Shown: positions 28,697 through 37,608, counted from the first letter of the stretch. The stretch: DNA of 64,000 bases from Paenibacillus sp. YYML68 (GCF_027923405.1 NZ_BQYI01000001.1:2954501-3018500), one strand, 5' to 3'. Program-made: numbers and translations. The notes: a model not told the origin generated them from the sequence alone.

Positions 28697-29080
28697 TTAA
28701 GATCCGTAAGGTGCATCTAGTTCGATAATGTGGTTGTCGACGTCCTGGATGTAGATTTGTGCGAAGCCTGCTACACTATGCGGCCTAGCTTCATAGGGGA
28801 TACCCTGCTGCTCCAGCCATGCGATAGCAGCGCTATAGCTCGACACCCACACGGCGAAATGGCTGTCCGTCGAATCGATGGAACCTTGCCTGAGCGTCTC
28901 TCCAGCGGGCTGCTCGATCAGATGAAGCTGCTGCTGACCGATCGTGTACCAGATGCCCCTGGACTGAAACGGCGGCCTGTCGATTTCCGCCAAACCAAGC
29001 ACAGCCGAATAGAAGGCTCTCGCTTTCTCCAAATTCCGAACGGCCAAGCTGATATGATGAACACGTTCAAATTCAATCAT
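28697..29080 (-). CDS. VOC (glyoxalase/bleomycin-resistance fold) protein
   Basis: 127 residues with two beta-alpha-beta-beta-beta units: FERVHHISLAVRNLEKARAF near the start and SHFAVWVSSYSAAIAWLEQQ in the second half. Metal ligands of the VOC fold appear as H8/H9, E48-like and H85-like, and the end reads YIQDVDNHIIELDAPYG with the final Glu ligand. The reaction is not identifiable. It is convergent with comM (20 bases apart) and follows the yraN terminator. Confidence 0.85.
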   Translation of the reverse strand: MIEFERVHHISLAVRNLEKARAFYSAVLGLAEIDRPPFQSRGIWYTIGQQQLHLIEQPAGETLRQGSIDSTDSHFAVWVSSYSAAIAWLEQQGIPYEARPHSVAGFAQIYIQDVDNHIIELDAPYGS

Positions 29081-29114
29081 CGGCTGACACTCCTGTCTCT
29101 AGATTCTTGTGCGG

Positions 29115-29156
29115 TCAAAACGCGCAGCGCCTCCTGTTCATTTAGAAGGCGCTGCG
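29115..29156 (-). terminator. Terminator overlapping the yraN stop
   Basis: Stem CGCAGCGCC/GGCGCTGCG is followed by CGTTTTG on the minus strand. The 5' arm includes the last codons of yraN. The T-run is short, so efficiency is uncertain. Confidence 0.6.
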
Positions 29157-29516
29157 TATATGATCCAGCTGCTGGACGACGCCCTCTGCGTTGATCCGCA
29201 CTGAGATGACATCGAAGCGCATCTGCATCGCGTGCTTGCGCTGCTCATGAACGAACACTTGTGCGGTACGAATCAGCTGCAGCTGTTTACGGGCATTGAC
29301 AGATTCGAAGGGTGTTCCGAAGCGCTCGCTCATATTGCGCGTTCTTACCTCAATAATAACCAAGGCACCGTCATCCTCCGCTACAATGTCGAGCTCGCCG
29401 GATCGGCAGCGCCAATTGTGAGCGAGCACACGGAATCCTTGCTTCTGGATATGCTGTAAGGCAGCCGCCTCGCCTCGTGCGCCACGCTGCTTGCGCCCGG
29501 CCAAATGCTCGTTCAT
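29142..29516 (-). CDS. YraN/UPF0102-family nuclease-like protein
   Basis: 124 residues from ATG at 29516, overlapping the ylqH stop by 4 bases. The core RGARGEAAALQHIQKQGFRV, NWRCRSGELDIVAEDDGALV and IIEVRTR is the restriction-endonuclease-like fold of the YraN family (E, D and ExK pattern). The family function is not established; the fold suggests DNA binding or cutting. It lies downstream of ylqG/ylqH in the rnhB operon, a common Bacilli arrangement. Confidence 0.92.
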   Translation of the reverse strand: MNEHLAGRKQRGARGEAAALQHIQKQGFRVLAHNWRCRSGELDIVAEDDGALVIIEVRTRNMSERFGTPFESVNARKQLQLIRTAQVFVHEQRKHAMQMRFDVISVRINAEGVVQQLDHIRSAF

Positions 29517-29821
29517 CCGCCCTGCCCCCATTCCTTCGCCCTAGCATCGGACCTGTAAATGTAGGAGAGTACCTCAGCGACAAGTCTGTACAGCTCTGGC
29601 GGTATTTCTTGATCAATATCCAGCTTGGAGAGCACTTCAACGAGTGACGGGTCCTCTTGAATCGGAACGCCGCTCTCCTTCGCTTTCTCTAGAATCGATT
29701 CGGCTATGCGCCCCTTGCCCTTCGCTACGACCTTCGGGGCGGCTGAGCTGCTTGGGGAATATTGGAGCGCGACCGCTTTTTTCTTCGAGAGTGATGACTG
29801 CTGCTCTTGTTCACGGCTCAT
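29513..29821 (-). CDS. ylqH: YlqH, FlhB C-terminal-like protein
   Basis: 102 residues. KKAVALQYSPSSSAAPKVVA followed by KGKGRIAESILEKAKESGVP and IDQEIPPELYRLVAEVLSYI matches the cytoplasmic C-terminal domain of FlhB/YscU-type switch proteins. It lacks the membrane half and the NPTH self-cleavage motif. It starts at about the place where cleaved FlhB-C would start. FlhB-C receives the FliK signal that ends hook export. It is coupled to ylqG by a 4-base overlap. Function in Bacilli is not established; a switch-like role is inference. Confidence 0.85.
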   Translation of the reverse strand: MSREQEQQSSLSKKKAVALQYSPSSSAAPKVVAKGKGRIAESILEKAKESGVPIQEDPSLVEVLSKLDIDQEIPPELYRLVAEVLSYIYRSDARAKEWGQGG

Positions 29822-31932
29822 ACCCGAATATCGACTCCTTTGTATGGCTTTTGCCCATAGACGGATGAGATGGAAGCCGCCTTCGCTCCAGCATCCCCCT
29901 TGCTTCCACCGCCACCTTCGTTCAGCTCACTCAGCTTCTCTGGATATGGACTCACCTTCATGGAAATAAATTGGTAGCCAATTGACGCTAGCCCTGACTC
30001 AATGTCTTCCCGATGAGAGTCGAGCAGCTGCTGCGTGAATGGCTCATTATTGTGGATGTTCAGGCTGACGATCCGGTTGACTACGTGCACATCGACAAGC
30101 GTATCGCCGAGCGCCTTCATCTTCAGGTCAAACAGCAGTCGACAGTTGCTGGAATCAAGTCTGCCTTTACCGCCCTTGCGCGATTGAATGTGGATCGCTG
30201 CGGTCTGCGATCCGTCCCCCTGATGAATGGGCACGAACAAGGTGAGATGGGAGAACATCGCGGACTTGTCATGGCTGAGCAGCAGCTGCTGCCCGGTAAT
30301 ATGCTGCACCGCCTGCTGCGCCGCCTGCTTCAGCTCACTCGACGCCTCCGGCGACTGTGCGAGCTGCATGAGGACACTCTTAAGCGATTCCGTCGACTTC
30401 GCAGATGCATCAGCCGTGGCGCCGGACTCGCCGCCCAGCAGCTTAAGCGCCTGCTGCTCATGCTCAACGCCGAGCGCCTTCATCAGGCGCCCGAGCAGTT
30501 CGGCGCCATCAGGCTGCGCTGCGCCCGCGCCTTGCTGCGCTGCGCCCTGCTGCGCTGCGCCCGCGCCTTGCTGCGCTGCGCCCTGCTGCGCTGCGCCCGC
30601 GCCCTGCTGCGCTGCGCTCGCGTCCTGCTGCGCTGCGCCTGCGCCTGGCTGCGCTGCGCCCGCGCCCTGCTGCGCTGCGCCCGCGCCTGGCTGCGCTGCG
30701 CCTGCGCCCTGCTGCGCTGCGCTCGCGCCCTGCGCTGCGCCCGCGCCTTGCTGCGCTGCGCTCGCGCTCTGCTGCGCTGCGCCTGCGCCCTGCTGCGCTG
30801 CGCTCGCGCCCTGCGCTGCGCCCGCGCCCTGCTGCGCTGCGCCCGCGCCTTGCTGCGCTGCGCTCGCGCTCTGCTGCGCTGCGCCTGCGCCCTGCTGCGC
30901 TGCGCTCGCGCCCTGCGCTGCGCCCGCGCCTTGCTGCGCTGCGCCCGCGCCCGGCTGCGCTGCGCCCGCGCCCTGCTGCGCTGCGCCCGCGCCTTGCTGC
31001 GCTGCGCCCGGCTGCGCTGCGCCCGCGCCCTGCTGCGCTGCGCCCGCGCCCTGCTGCGCTGCGCCTGCGCCTTGCTGCGCTGCGCCTGCGCCTTGCTGCG
31101 CTGCGCCCGCGCCTTGCTGCGCTGCGCTCGCGCCCTGCTGCGCTGCGCCCGCGCCCTGCGCTGCGCCTGCGCCCTGCTGCGCTGCGCCTGCACCCTGCTG
31201 CGCTGCGCCCGCGCCCTGCTGCGCTGCGCTCGCGCCCTGCTGCGTTGTCCCCGCCAGCTCACCACCTGCCGCCTTCACCTGCTGGAGCAGCGACTTCACC
31301 GATTCGAGCAGCTGCCGAGCTTCTGCGCCAAGCGGCTTACCTGACGTTAGCTCCCGCTCCACAGCTGCTGCCAGCTGGTCCAGCGTCTCATGCATCGGTT
31401 GCCCTTGGATCGCCTGCCGCAAGCCTTGCACCGTCTCTACCGTTAACGGCAGACCTTTTTGCAACGCAATCGCCGCAGCAGGCACCCATTCCTCCGCTTT
31501 CGCGTTAGGCGGCATCTGGGCTTGAAGCGTGGCAAAGGCTTGTACGTTCTCCTTCGTCAGCGGCACACGAGATTGCTGAAGCAGCTGCAGCAGCTGCCGA
31601 TGCTCTACTGTATCGTCAAGCCCCATCGTCTTCAACACATCAGCTATCGAGGAATCAGATATTCGCGCCGAAGACGAAAACAGAGGCTTCAGCACGATTT
31701 GACCGCCTGCAGATTCCGGCTGCACCTGAAGCATCGTCACCTCCCCTTGCTTAAGCGGAGTCTCCAGCTGCGCGCGAACATGCGTTCCTCCGATATTCAA
31801 TAGCGCATCCTTCTCCGAAAACTGCTGCAGCACGACACCCTTCACCACTTGACCGACCTTCAGCTCCAGTGACTTCGGCTCCTGCAGGTGCGTATCTCCC
31901 ATGAAGCCACGCAGCATCCCCGATATGTTCAT
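29818..31932 (-). CDS. ylqG: YlqG-like protein with FliK-type C-terminus and AAQQGAG repeats
   Basis: 704 residues. The N-terminal 220 residues (FMGDTHLQEPKSLELKVGQV, VLKTMGLDDTVEHRQLLQLL) are ordered and helical. Residues about 229-470 are some 36 tandem units of AAQQGAG type. The C-terminal domain (about 560-660) has FDLKMKALGDTLVDVHVVNR and SGLASIGYQFISMKVSPYPE, like the FliK hook-length-control domain. In B. subtilis ylqG is shorter and sits in the same rnhB neighbourhood. The repeat block resembles a flexible spacer, as FliK's ruler is. Function is inferred from the FliK-like end and the FlhB-C-like partner. Confidence 0.82.
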   Translation of the reverse strand: MNISGMLRGFMGDTHLQEPKSLELKVGQVVKGVVLQQFSEKDALLNIGGTHVRAQLETPLKQGEVTMLQVQPESAGGQIVLKPLFSSSARISDSSIADVLKTMGLDDTVEHRQLLQLLQQSRVPLTKENVQAFATLQAQMPPNAKAEEWVPAAAIALQKGLPLTVETVQGLRQAIQGQPMHETLDQLAAAVERELTSGKPLGAEARQLLESVKSLLQQVKAAGGELAGTTQQGASAAQQGAGAAQQGAGAAQQGAGAAQGAGAAQQGASAAQQGAGAAQQGAGAAQQGAGAAQQGAGAAQQGAGAAQPGAAQQGAGAAQQGAGAAQPGAGAAQQGAGAAQGASAAQQGAGAAQQSASAAQQGAGAAQQGAGAAQGASAAQQGAGAAQQSASAAQQGAGAAQGASAAQQGAGAAQPGAGAAQQGAGAAQPGAGAAQQDASAAQQGAGAAQQGAAQQGAGAAQQGAAQQGAGAAQPDGAELLGRLMKALGVEHEQQALKLLGGESGATADASAKSTESLKSVLMQLAQSPEASSELKQAAQQAVQHITGQQLLLSHDKSAMFSHLTLFVPIHQGDGSQTAAIHIQSRKGGKGRLDSSNCRLLFDLKMKALGDTLVDVHVVNRIVSLNIHNNEPFTQQLLDSHREDIESGLASIGYQFISMKVSPYPEKLSELNEGGGGSKGDAGAKAASISSVYGQKPYKGVDIRV
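30523..31248 (-). repeat. About 36 tandem AAQQGAG-type repeats (21-bp units) inside ylqG
   Basis: 726 bases of near-identical 21-base units coding for seven residues. Four units have six residues and three have five. Serine, proline and aspartate variants (AAQQSAS, AAQPGAG, AAQQDAS) occur, and higher-order blocks repeat. GC content is extreme. All units keep the reading frame. Long open frames in the other readings come from the same repeat. Confidence 0.97.
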
Positions 31933-32094
31933 CCTTCTTCCTCCTCTCTTCGATCCATATGACTCTCTTTGGCGAAACCAAAGACCATCGTCGTCTATAC
32001 CTTATATATCGGCCATTCACCCTGCTCCTATGACACCAACTTACACAGTGCTAATAGCCACCACGGACACTTTGGACACGATCAGAACACTCGA

Positions 32095-32712
32095 TCAGAA
32101 CAGCACCTGCTGCTGCGCTTCAATATTGCGCAGGAACGTGCGCCGATGCAGCGGACACGGCCCGAACTCCATAATGCGTTCCCGGTGCGCCTTCGTTGCA
32201 TACCCTTTATGTATCGCAATCCCGTATTCCGGATACTCGCTGTCCCATTGCCTGCACATCCGGTCTCTGGTCACCTTCGCGATGATCGAGGCTGCTGCAA
32301 TCGACTGGCTCACCGCGTCCCCATGAATGATCGCCAGCTGCTCATAGGGCACATCCACCTTCTCCGCATCGACAAGCAGCATGTCCGGTACCGGCTGTAG
32401 CTGCTCCACGGCCGCCTTCATTGCCAATCTCGCCGCTTGCTTAATATTGACGCGCTCAATCGTAGCCACATCGATAACGCCGATTCCGATCGCGACCGCT
32501 TCCTGCTGAATCAGCTCATAGAGCGATTCGCGCTTCCTCTCGGACAGCTTCTTCGAATCATTCACGCCCTCGAGTATCATTCCTTGAGGCAATATGACTG
32601 CAGCCGCGACGACATCTCCAAGCAGGCAGCCGCGACCGACCTCATCGACTCCGGCGATGAGCCGTTTACCGAGCGCCCACTGCTCCTGTTCGTGGTGAAG
32701 ACCAGCTTCCAC
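32095..32712 (-). CDS. rnhB: RNase HII
   Basis: 205 residues from GTG at 32712 (AGGAG eight bases upstream; an in-frame GTG at 32721 overlaps that site). The catalytic GVDEVGRGCLLGDVVAAAVI comes first, LLVDAEKVDVPY supplies the next acidic residue, and AAASIIAKVTRDRMCRQWDS is the family motif. It nicks at ribonucleotides in DNA and removes RNA from hybrids. It leads the ylqG-ylqH-yraN group. Confidence 0.96.
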   Translation of the reverse strand: MEAGLHHEQEQWALGKRLIAGVDEVGRGCLLGDVVAAAVILPQGMILEGVNDSKKLSERKRESLYELIQQEAVAIGIGVIDVATIERVNIKQAARLAMKAAVEQLQPVPDMLLVDAEKVDVPYEQLAIIHGDAVSQSIAAASIIAKVTRDRMCRQWDSEYPEYGIAIHKGYATKAHRERIMEFGPCPLHRRTFLRNIEAQQQVLF

Positions 32713-32851
32713 AGTATTCACTCCTATCCGTAATTCTCGCTTCTCGGCATTCTTGCCGTTCGCAACAATGTATTTTTCATTATAACGTACAGCACCTTGA
32801 AGTGACTATCCCATCTGCATTGATCACCTTATCCATCATTTGCATATGCTC

Positions 32852-32882
32852 GCATATTGTGGCTGCCACCCAGCACATACTA
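32852..32882 (+). promoter_or_regulatory. Sigma-G-like promoter of the germination operon
   Basis: GCATAT, 18 bases, then CATACTA fits the forespore sigma-G pattern. It lies 45 bases before the first germinant-receptor gene. Its position and match agree with expression in the forespore. Confidence 0.65.
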
Positions 32883-32927
32883 ATCCCTAGACTGATTAAG
32901 AAACGACATTGGAAGAGGTGACTCCCG

Positions 32928-34271
32928 ATGAACGATACAGGGGCACACACAGTCATGAACGCCGTCCATCAAAGTCTGGGGGCAACCTCAGATCTAATGC
33001 GCCAGCACATACAAGGCTTCGGAACGACGTACCAGCTTATGTATCTGGATACCGTCGTAGATGAGAAGCTGATTCAGGATCGACTTCTGGAACCTTTCTA
33101 CAAGATGCAGCAGCAGGGCACCTACCGTACGTACCTGCAATCCATTGCACTGCCTGTCGCTGATATGAACGCAGAGATTGTGACCCGTAAGCTTTTAGAG
33201 GGGTTTGCTGCGATCGCATTCGATACTATATATCTGATTGATGTACGAAAGCATTGGGAAGCCAAGCCTCTCGAGGCTGCCATTGAGAAGGTCATCCAAG
33301 GTCCGCAGACAGGCTTCAGCGAGTCGCTGCCGCTTAACATCGGTATATTACGCACGCATTACCCACAGCCGACCTTACAGGTGGAGTCGTTCAAGGTAGG
33401 CAAGCTATCTCAGACCCCCATCGTAATTGCATACGATCGTAGGATGACAGACCCGAAGCTGCTCGACAAGGTACGGCAGGCGATCACCTCCGTCAATGTC
33501 GACGTAGTCCAAGGCATCGGACAGCTGCAGAGTGCCATGAACTGCCAAAAGTACAGCCTCTTTCCCAAAATGCTGTTGACCGAGCGCCCGGACAGAGCCG
33601 TGCATAGTGTAGCTCAGGGAAAAATCGTCCTGCTCGGCGAAGGCTTTCCGTTCGGTGCCATTTTGCCTGTGGTGTTCTACGACTTCATCTCGTCCATGGA
33701 GGATACGTATCAATCGTACTGGGTCAGCCGCTTTCTCGTCGCCCTTCGGTACTTCGGCTTGTTCATCAGCGTCTCGTTGCCTGCCTTGTATGTGGGCGTG
33801 ACCGCCTTCAACCCGGAAATATTCCGGGTACAGCTCGCCCTCTCCATTGCCGGAAGTCGGGTCAGCGTGCCTTATCCAGCCTTCATTGAAGTGCTCTTCA
33901 TGCTCGTCATGATGGAGCTGCTGACCGAAGCGAGTATACGTCTGCCGAAGACGATCGGCTCCACGGCTACAACGGTAGGCGGTCTAATACTCGGTCAAGC
34001 CGCTACAGAGGCCGGACTCGTATCCAATATTATGATTATTATCGTATCGGTCGTCGCGATATCGAACTTCGTCATTCCGATCAATACGATGAGCTTCTCG
34101 ATCCGCGTCATTAAGTATGTCATATTGACGCTCACGATCATGTTCGGCATGATCGGCCTTATTTTCGGATTGCTTGGCATCGTTGCCTATCTGATTCAGC
34201 TCGAGAGCTTCGGTCAGCCGTACTTTAAGCTCTACATCAAGGACACCTACAAGCACAAGCGCTCCGCTTAA
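32928..34271 (+). CDS. GerA-family spore germinant receptor A subunit
   Basis: 447 residues. A soluble N-terminal half precedes a membrane half starting near VVFYDFISSMEDTYQSYWVS, with about five hydrophobic segments and the GerAA-like blocks RYFGLFISVSLPALYVGVTA and RLPKTIGSTATTVGGLILGQ. In spores this subunit forms the ligand-gated channel with the B and C subunits. GGAAGAGGTG precedes the start. It is the first gene of a plus-strand operon. Confidence 0.92.
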   Translation: MNDTGAHTVMNAVHQSLGATSDLMRQHIQGFGTTYQLMYLDTVVDEKLIQDRLLEPFYKMQQQGTYRTYLQSIALPVADMNAEIVTRKLLEGFAAIAFDTIYLIDVRKHWEAKPLEAAIEKVIQGPQTGFSESLPLNIGILRTHYPQPTLQVESFKVGKLSQTPIVIAYDRRMTDPKLLDKVRQAITSVNVDVVQGIGQLQSAMNCQKYSLFPKMLLTERPDRAVHSVAQGKIVLLGEGFPFGAILPVVFYDFISSMEDTYQSYWVSRFLVALRYFGLFISVSLPALYVGVTAFNPEIFRVQLALSIAGSRVSVPYPAFIEVLFMLVMMELLTEASIRLPKTIGSTATTVGGLILGQAATEAGLVSNIMIIIVSVVAISNFVIPINTMSFSIRVIKYVILTLTIMFGMIGLIFGLLGIVAYLIQLESFGQPYFKLYIKDTYKHKRSA

Positions 34272-34292
34272 TGCAACGAAGGAGTGACCGAA

Positions 34293-35381
34293 TTGCGTGT
34301 ATTTATTAACTTGTTTTTTGTCAACGTCCTTGTTCAAGTCATCGTATTCGTTCCGTCCATCCTGCTGCAGGAACGATTCACTGGAGGCTTTCTAGCAATC
34401 CCAGGCGGAATTATCGTCGGGACGGCGCTCGTCCTACTGTTCGTCTGGTCGATGAACCAATTCCCTGGTCAAGGGTTGCCGGAAATGATGCAGCATACAT
34501 CCGCATGGTACCGCATACCACTGCTGCTGTTCATGGCTCTCATGTGGTTTTCGGCCGGTCTGATCACAATGATTTCGATTACCGACATTACGATTCGCTT
34601 TATCAACGTCGAAACACCCGGCACGAGCATGATCGTCACTCTTACGCTGTTCATCTCGATCATCCTCTTCATTCATCGTTCCGAGCACGTCATCTCGTTT
34701 GTCGAGGTCGTTCTCGTGTTCAGCATGCCGTTGATCTTTATTATTTTTTTCCAGGCGCTTCGCAATGAGAACTTGCAATGGCCTGCAATTATGGAGGTCG
34801 CCACCCATATTCAGCACCTCCCCTCGTACCAAGCGATCGCCGCCTCGAGCTATATGTTCACCGGCTATACGAATCTCATCATATTTAACCGGTTGAATTC
34901 GAAGCCGATCCCGATGAAATGGCTGTGGTTCGCCCCCGTGCTCGGCATTGTCAATTTATTGACGTCATTCTGTATTCCGGTCGGACTGCACGGCGCGGAC
35001 GGCGTCACCGATTATACGTACCCATGGGTTATAACCGCGGACTCGCTTCGCATTGAATACGGTCCGATCGAACGACTCACCTCCATATTCCTGCTACTGT
35101 ACATCGGGGTGTCGACGATCAGCATACTCATTCATTGGCACGTCATGCTGCAGTTGCTCTATGCCGTCTTTCGTACCCAAGATCCCAAGAGCTTGCAGCA
35201 CAGGCGGCTGACTGTCGTTACACTCGCGCTGCTCACGGTAGCCGCTTATTTCACTGAGAAGTCCGTGCGTGCGTATTACATCTTTGATATTGCCGAGGTG
35301 TGGATGCAAATACGACTAGGTGCCGAATTTATTCTCGTAGGCGTCGTGCTATACTTGGCTATGAGGAGGAAGAAAGCGTGA
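34293..35381 (+). CDS. GerB-family spore germinant receptor B subunit
   Basis: 362 residues from TTG at 34293 (AAGGAG eight bases upstream; a GTG at 34284 overlaps that site). There are about ten membrane helices of the amino-acid permease type (FFVNVLVQVIVFVPSILLQE opening, YMFTGYTNLIIFNRLNSKPI inside). The B subunit binds the germinant in known receptors. It overlaps the C subunit by four bases (GTGA). Confidence 0.92.
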   Translation: MRVFINLFFVNVLVQVIVFVPSILLQERFTGGFLAIPGGIIVGTALVLLFVWSMNQFPGQGLPEMMQHTSAWYRIPLLLFMALMWFSAGLITMISITDITIRFINVETPGTSMIVTLTLFISIILFIHRSEHVISFVEVVLVFSMPLIFIIFFQALRNENLQWPAIMEVATHIQHLPSYQAIAASSYMFTGYTNLIIFNRLNSKPIPMKWLWFAPVLGIVNLLTSFCIPVGLHGADGVTDYTYPWVITADSLRIEYGPIERLTSIFLLLYIGVSTISILIHWHVMLQLLYAVFRTQDPKSLQHRRLTVVTLALLTVAAYFTEKSVRAYYIFDIAEVWMQIRLGAEFILVGVVLYLAMRRKKA

Positions 35382-36496
35382 CAAGCCGAACTCAAATCAT
35401 AATCGCCGTGCTCAGCTTACTCATGCTATTCGGAATGCTGTCCGGCTGCGGATACAAGGATATTGACAAGCGGTTATTCGCCGTGTCGATCGGAGTCGAT
35501 AAGGTAGACAATGAAGACAAACCAATCCATGTCATCGTCAAGCTCGCTATTCCTTCCGGACAAGTCAAGGTTGGCCAAGAAGCCTTCATCCTCGTCAAGG
35601 AGGAAGGTCGCTCGATCTCCGAGGCTATGCGTGTCATCAAGTCCAAGATTGATAAGGAGCTCGATTTCAGCCACGCGAAAGCGATTATTTTGGGAGAAGA
35701 GCTTGTGAAATCAAATGTAGACGAATGGGTGGATTGGTTCATCCGCCGCAGGGATGTGCAGAAGATTGCGTGGGTCGGTGTCGGCAAGCCGGATGCGGCT
35801 GCCGTTCTGGAGCTGAAGCCGAAGTCGGAACGAATTCCATCGAACGCTGTCTTCCTCACCTTCGGGTCCACCGGAACAGAAAGCGCCTATATCGCATCCG
35901 AATATATGTTCGATTTCCGCAGACGGCTTGAAGAGAGAGGGCTAGACCCGATATTGCCGATCTTGGAGGTAATCAAAGACCCTGAGCTTATTGAAGTGAA
36001 CAAAGCGGCTGTTTTTGACAAGAAGAAGCAGAGACTGTCACTATCGCCTGAGCAGGTGAAGTACTATCACATTATGGCGAACCGGATGGAGCGCAGCATC
36101 ATTCAGGCCGAGCTGGATGGTGATACTTTCTACCTCGATACGGATGAATCAAAGGCATCGTACCGCTTTAACGAAGAGAAAGACAGGCGACTCACGATTG
36201 AAGTGAAGCTTGAGCTGGAAGGAACGATAGAGGAGACGCATGCACCGATCCGAATCGAACAGCTAAGCGCATATAAGCAAGCTGTAGAAGCTACTGTTCA
36301 CAAGGAAGCGCTCGGACTGCTGAAGCTGCTACAGAAGGAGAAGCTGGACCCTATCGGTCTAGGCCTAAGATACCGTGCGCGAAGCTTCAGCGAGGACGAC
36401 TGGGAGCAGTGGCAGCAGTTGTACCCGGAGGCGAGGTTCGAGGTGAAGGTAGACTATGTGATTCAAAGCACGGGTGTTCTTTCTACGTCCGATTAG
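35378..36496 (+). CDS. GerC-family spore germinant receptor lipoprotein
   Basis: 372 residues from GTG at 35378 (AGGAGG eight bases upstream). The signal peptide ends in the lipobox LFGMLSGCGY, giving a lipid-anchored Cys. The Ger_C domain follows, with KRLFAVSIGVDKV, LDFSHAKAIILGEELVKS and the C-terminal repeats. It completes a GerA/B/C receptor. The coding end is overlapped on the other strand by a small unassigned ORF. Confidence 0.93.
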   Translation: MTSRTQIIIAVLSLLMLFGMLSGCGYKDIDKRLFAVSIGVDKVDNEDKPIHVIVKLAIPSGQVKVGQEAFILVKEEGRSISEAMRVIKSKIDKELDFSHAKAIILGEELVKSNVDEWVDWFIRRRDVQKIAWVGVGKPDAAAVLELKPKSERIPSNAVFLTFGSTGTESAYIASEYMFDFRRRLEERGLDPILPILEVIKDPELIEVNKAAVFDKKKQRLSLSPEQVKYYHIMANRMERSIIQAELDGDTFYLDTDESKASYRFNEEKDRRLTIEVKLELEGTIEETHAPIRIEQLSAYKQAVEATVHKEALGLLKLLQKEKLDPIGLGLRYRARSFSEDDWEQWQQLYPEARFEVKVDYVIQSTGVLSTSD

Positions 36497-36649
36497 TCCA
36501 TCTGCACCATAGACTGCTTGAGCTACTATGCCATTAGACGAGGTAACAGCGACCATCAATTCCCGATCATGAGCAACCGCCTGTAGCAGCAATTCTCGCT
36601 TAAGCTGTCCAGGCGGTTTAGTTTCATTGTATGGTAGTGATTCCATCAC
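36365..36649 (-). CDS. Possible small protein downstream of rbgA (unassigned)
   Basis: 94 residues beginning GTG-ATG (MESLPYNETKPPGQLKRELL), just 15 bases after the rbgA stop. The first 50 residues are outside any other gene and read like a normal protein (QAVAHDRELMVAVTSSNGIV). The last 44 overlap the gerC end in antisense. No family is recognised and no good ribosome site is seen. It may be a real rbgA-coupled gene or a chance frame. Confidence 0.3.
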   Translation of the reverse strand: MMESLPYNETKPPGQLKRELLLQAVAHDRELMVAVTSSNGIVAQAVYGADGLIGRRKNTRALNHIVYLHLEPRLRVQLLPLLPVVLAEASRTVS

Positions 36650-36664
36650 ATGCAGGCCGCTGCC

Positions 36665-37546
36665 CTACACCTCAACAGACGCTTCCTCCGGAAGCTCCAT
36701 CGTGATGCGCCCAAGCTTGCCTGCGCGCAGCTCGCGCAGGATAACGAGCGACGCCTTCTCCAGATCGACGCGCCCGCCGCTGACGAGCGCGCCACGCTTG
36801 CGGCCGATTTCATTCATAACCTCGACAACCGCCTCATTGTCCGTCGTATCCTCTGGAAGCTCCGATACACCGAACCGCTCCCGAATCGCGTTCGGATAAT
36901 ACTCGATTAAATATTTCATCGCGAAGAACGCCACGTCCTCCAGATGCAAGATCTCTTCCTTAATAGCCCCTGTTGCGGCAAGACGCATACCTACCGTCTG
37001 ATCCTCGAACTTCGGCCATAGAATACCTGGCGTATCGAGCAGCTCCATCTCAGTGCCAACCTTGATCCATTGCTGCCCCTTCGTCACGCCTGGCCTGTCG
37101 CCGGTTGCGGCAATTTTGCGTCCGGCCATCTTGTTGATCAGCGTTGACTTGCCTACGTTCGGAATGCCGACGATGAGCGCTCGCATCGCCCGCGGATTCA
37201 TCCCTTTGCGCAGCTGCGCTTCGATCTTGTGCGCTAACGCCACCTTGCTTCGCGCAATGATGTCACGCGTCGGATTGCCCTGCACGGCGTCGATCGGCAC
37301 CGCTTCCAGGCCTCTGTTCGCGAAATATGCGATCCACTGTTTGGTTGCCTCCGGATCGGCTAGATCGCTCTTGTTCAACAGAACGAGACGCGGCTTGTTG
37401 TTCAATATTTCATCGATCATCGGATTGCGGCTCGACAGCGGAATGCGCGCATCAAGCAGCTCAATCGCCAGATCAATCAGCTTCAGCTTGTCTTGAATTT
37501 GTCTGCGTGCTCGGGTCATATGACCCGGGAACCATTGAATCGTCAT
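36665..37546 (-). CDS. rbgA: RbgA/YlqF, ribosome biogenesis GTPase
   Basis: 293 residues from ATG at 37546 (GAGGTG eight bases upstream). The permuted GTPase order is visible: G4 LLNKSDLAD, then G1 [16 protein letters not shown], then G3 [10 protein letters not shown]. The N-terminus [20 protein letters not shown] is the family signature. RbgA completes late assembly of the 50S subunit. It follows lepB and rplS as in B. subtilis. Confidence 0.97.
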   Translation of the reverse strand: MTIQWFPGHMTRARRQIQDKLKLIDLAIELLDARIPLSSRNPMIDEILNNKPRLVLLNKSDLADPEATKQWIAYFANRGLEAVPIDAVQGNPTRDIIARSKVALAHKIEAQLRKGMNPRAMRALIVGIPNVGKSTLINKMAGRKIAATGDRPGVTKGQQWIKVGTEMELLDTPGILWPKFEDQTVGMRLAATGAIKEEILHLEDVAFFAMKYLIEYYPNAIRERFGVSELPEDTTDNEAVVEVMNEIGRKRGALVSGGRVDLEKASLVILRELRAGKLGRITMELPEEASVEV

Positions 37547-37608
37547 GCTTTTCACACCTCAATTATGCTGGGATAACAGGCTCCGAGTTAGTAAATCAGC
37601 CCGATCCC

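Noticed and set aside
30013-31525. Two long plus-strand open frames (443 and 432 residues, Arg/Cys- or Cys/Ala/Pro-rich) over the ylqG repeat.
   Set aside because: They exist because a 21-base unit keeps every frame open. Composition is that of the repeat and there is no ribosome site or family match.
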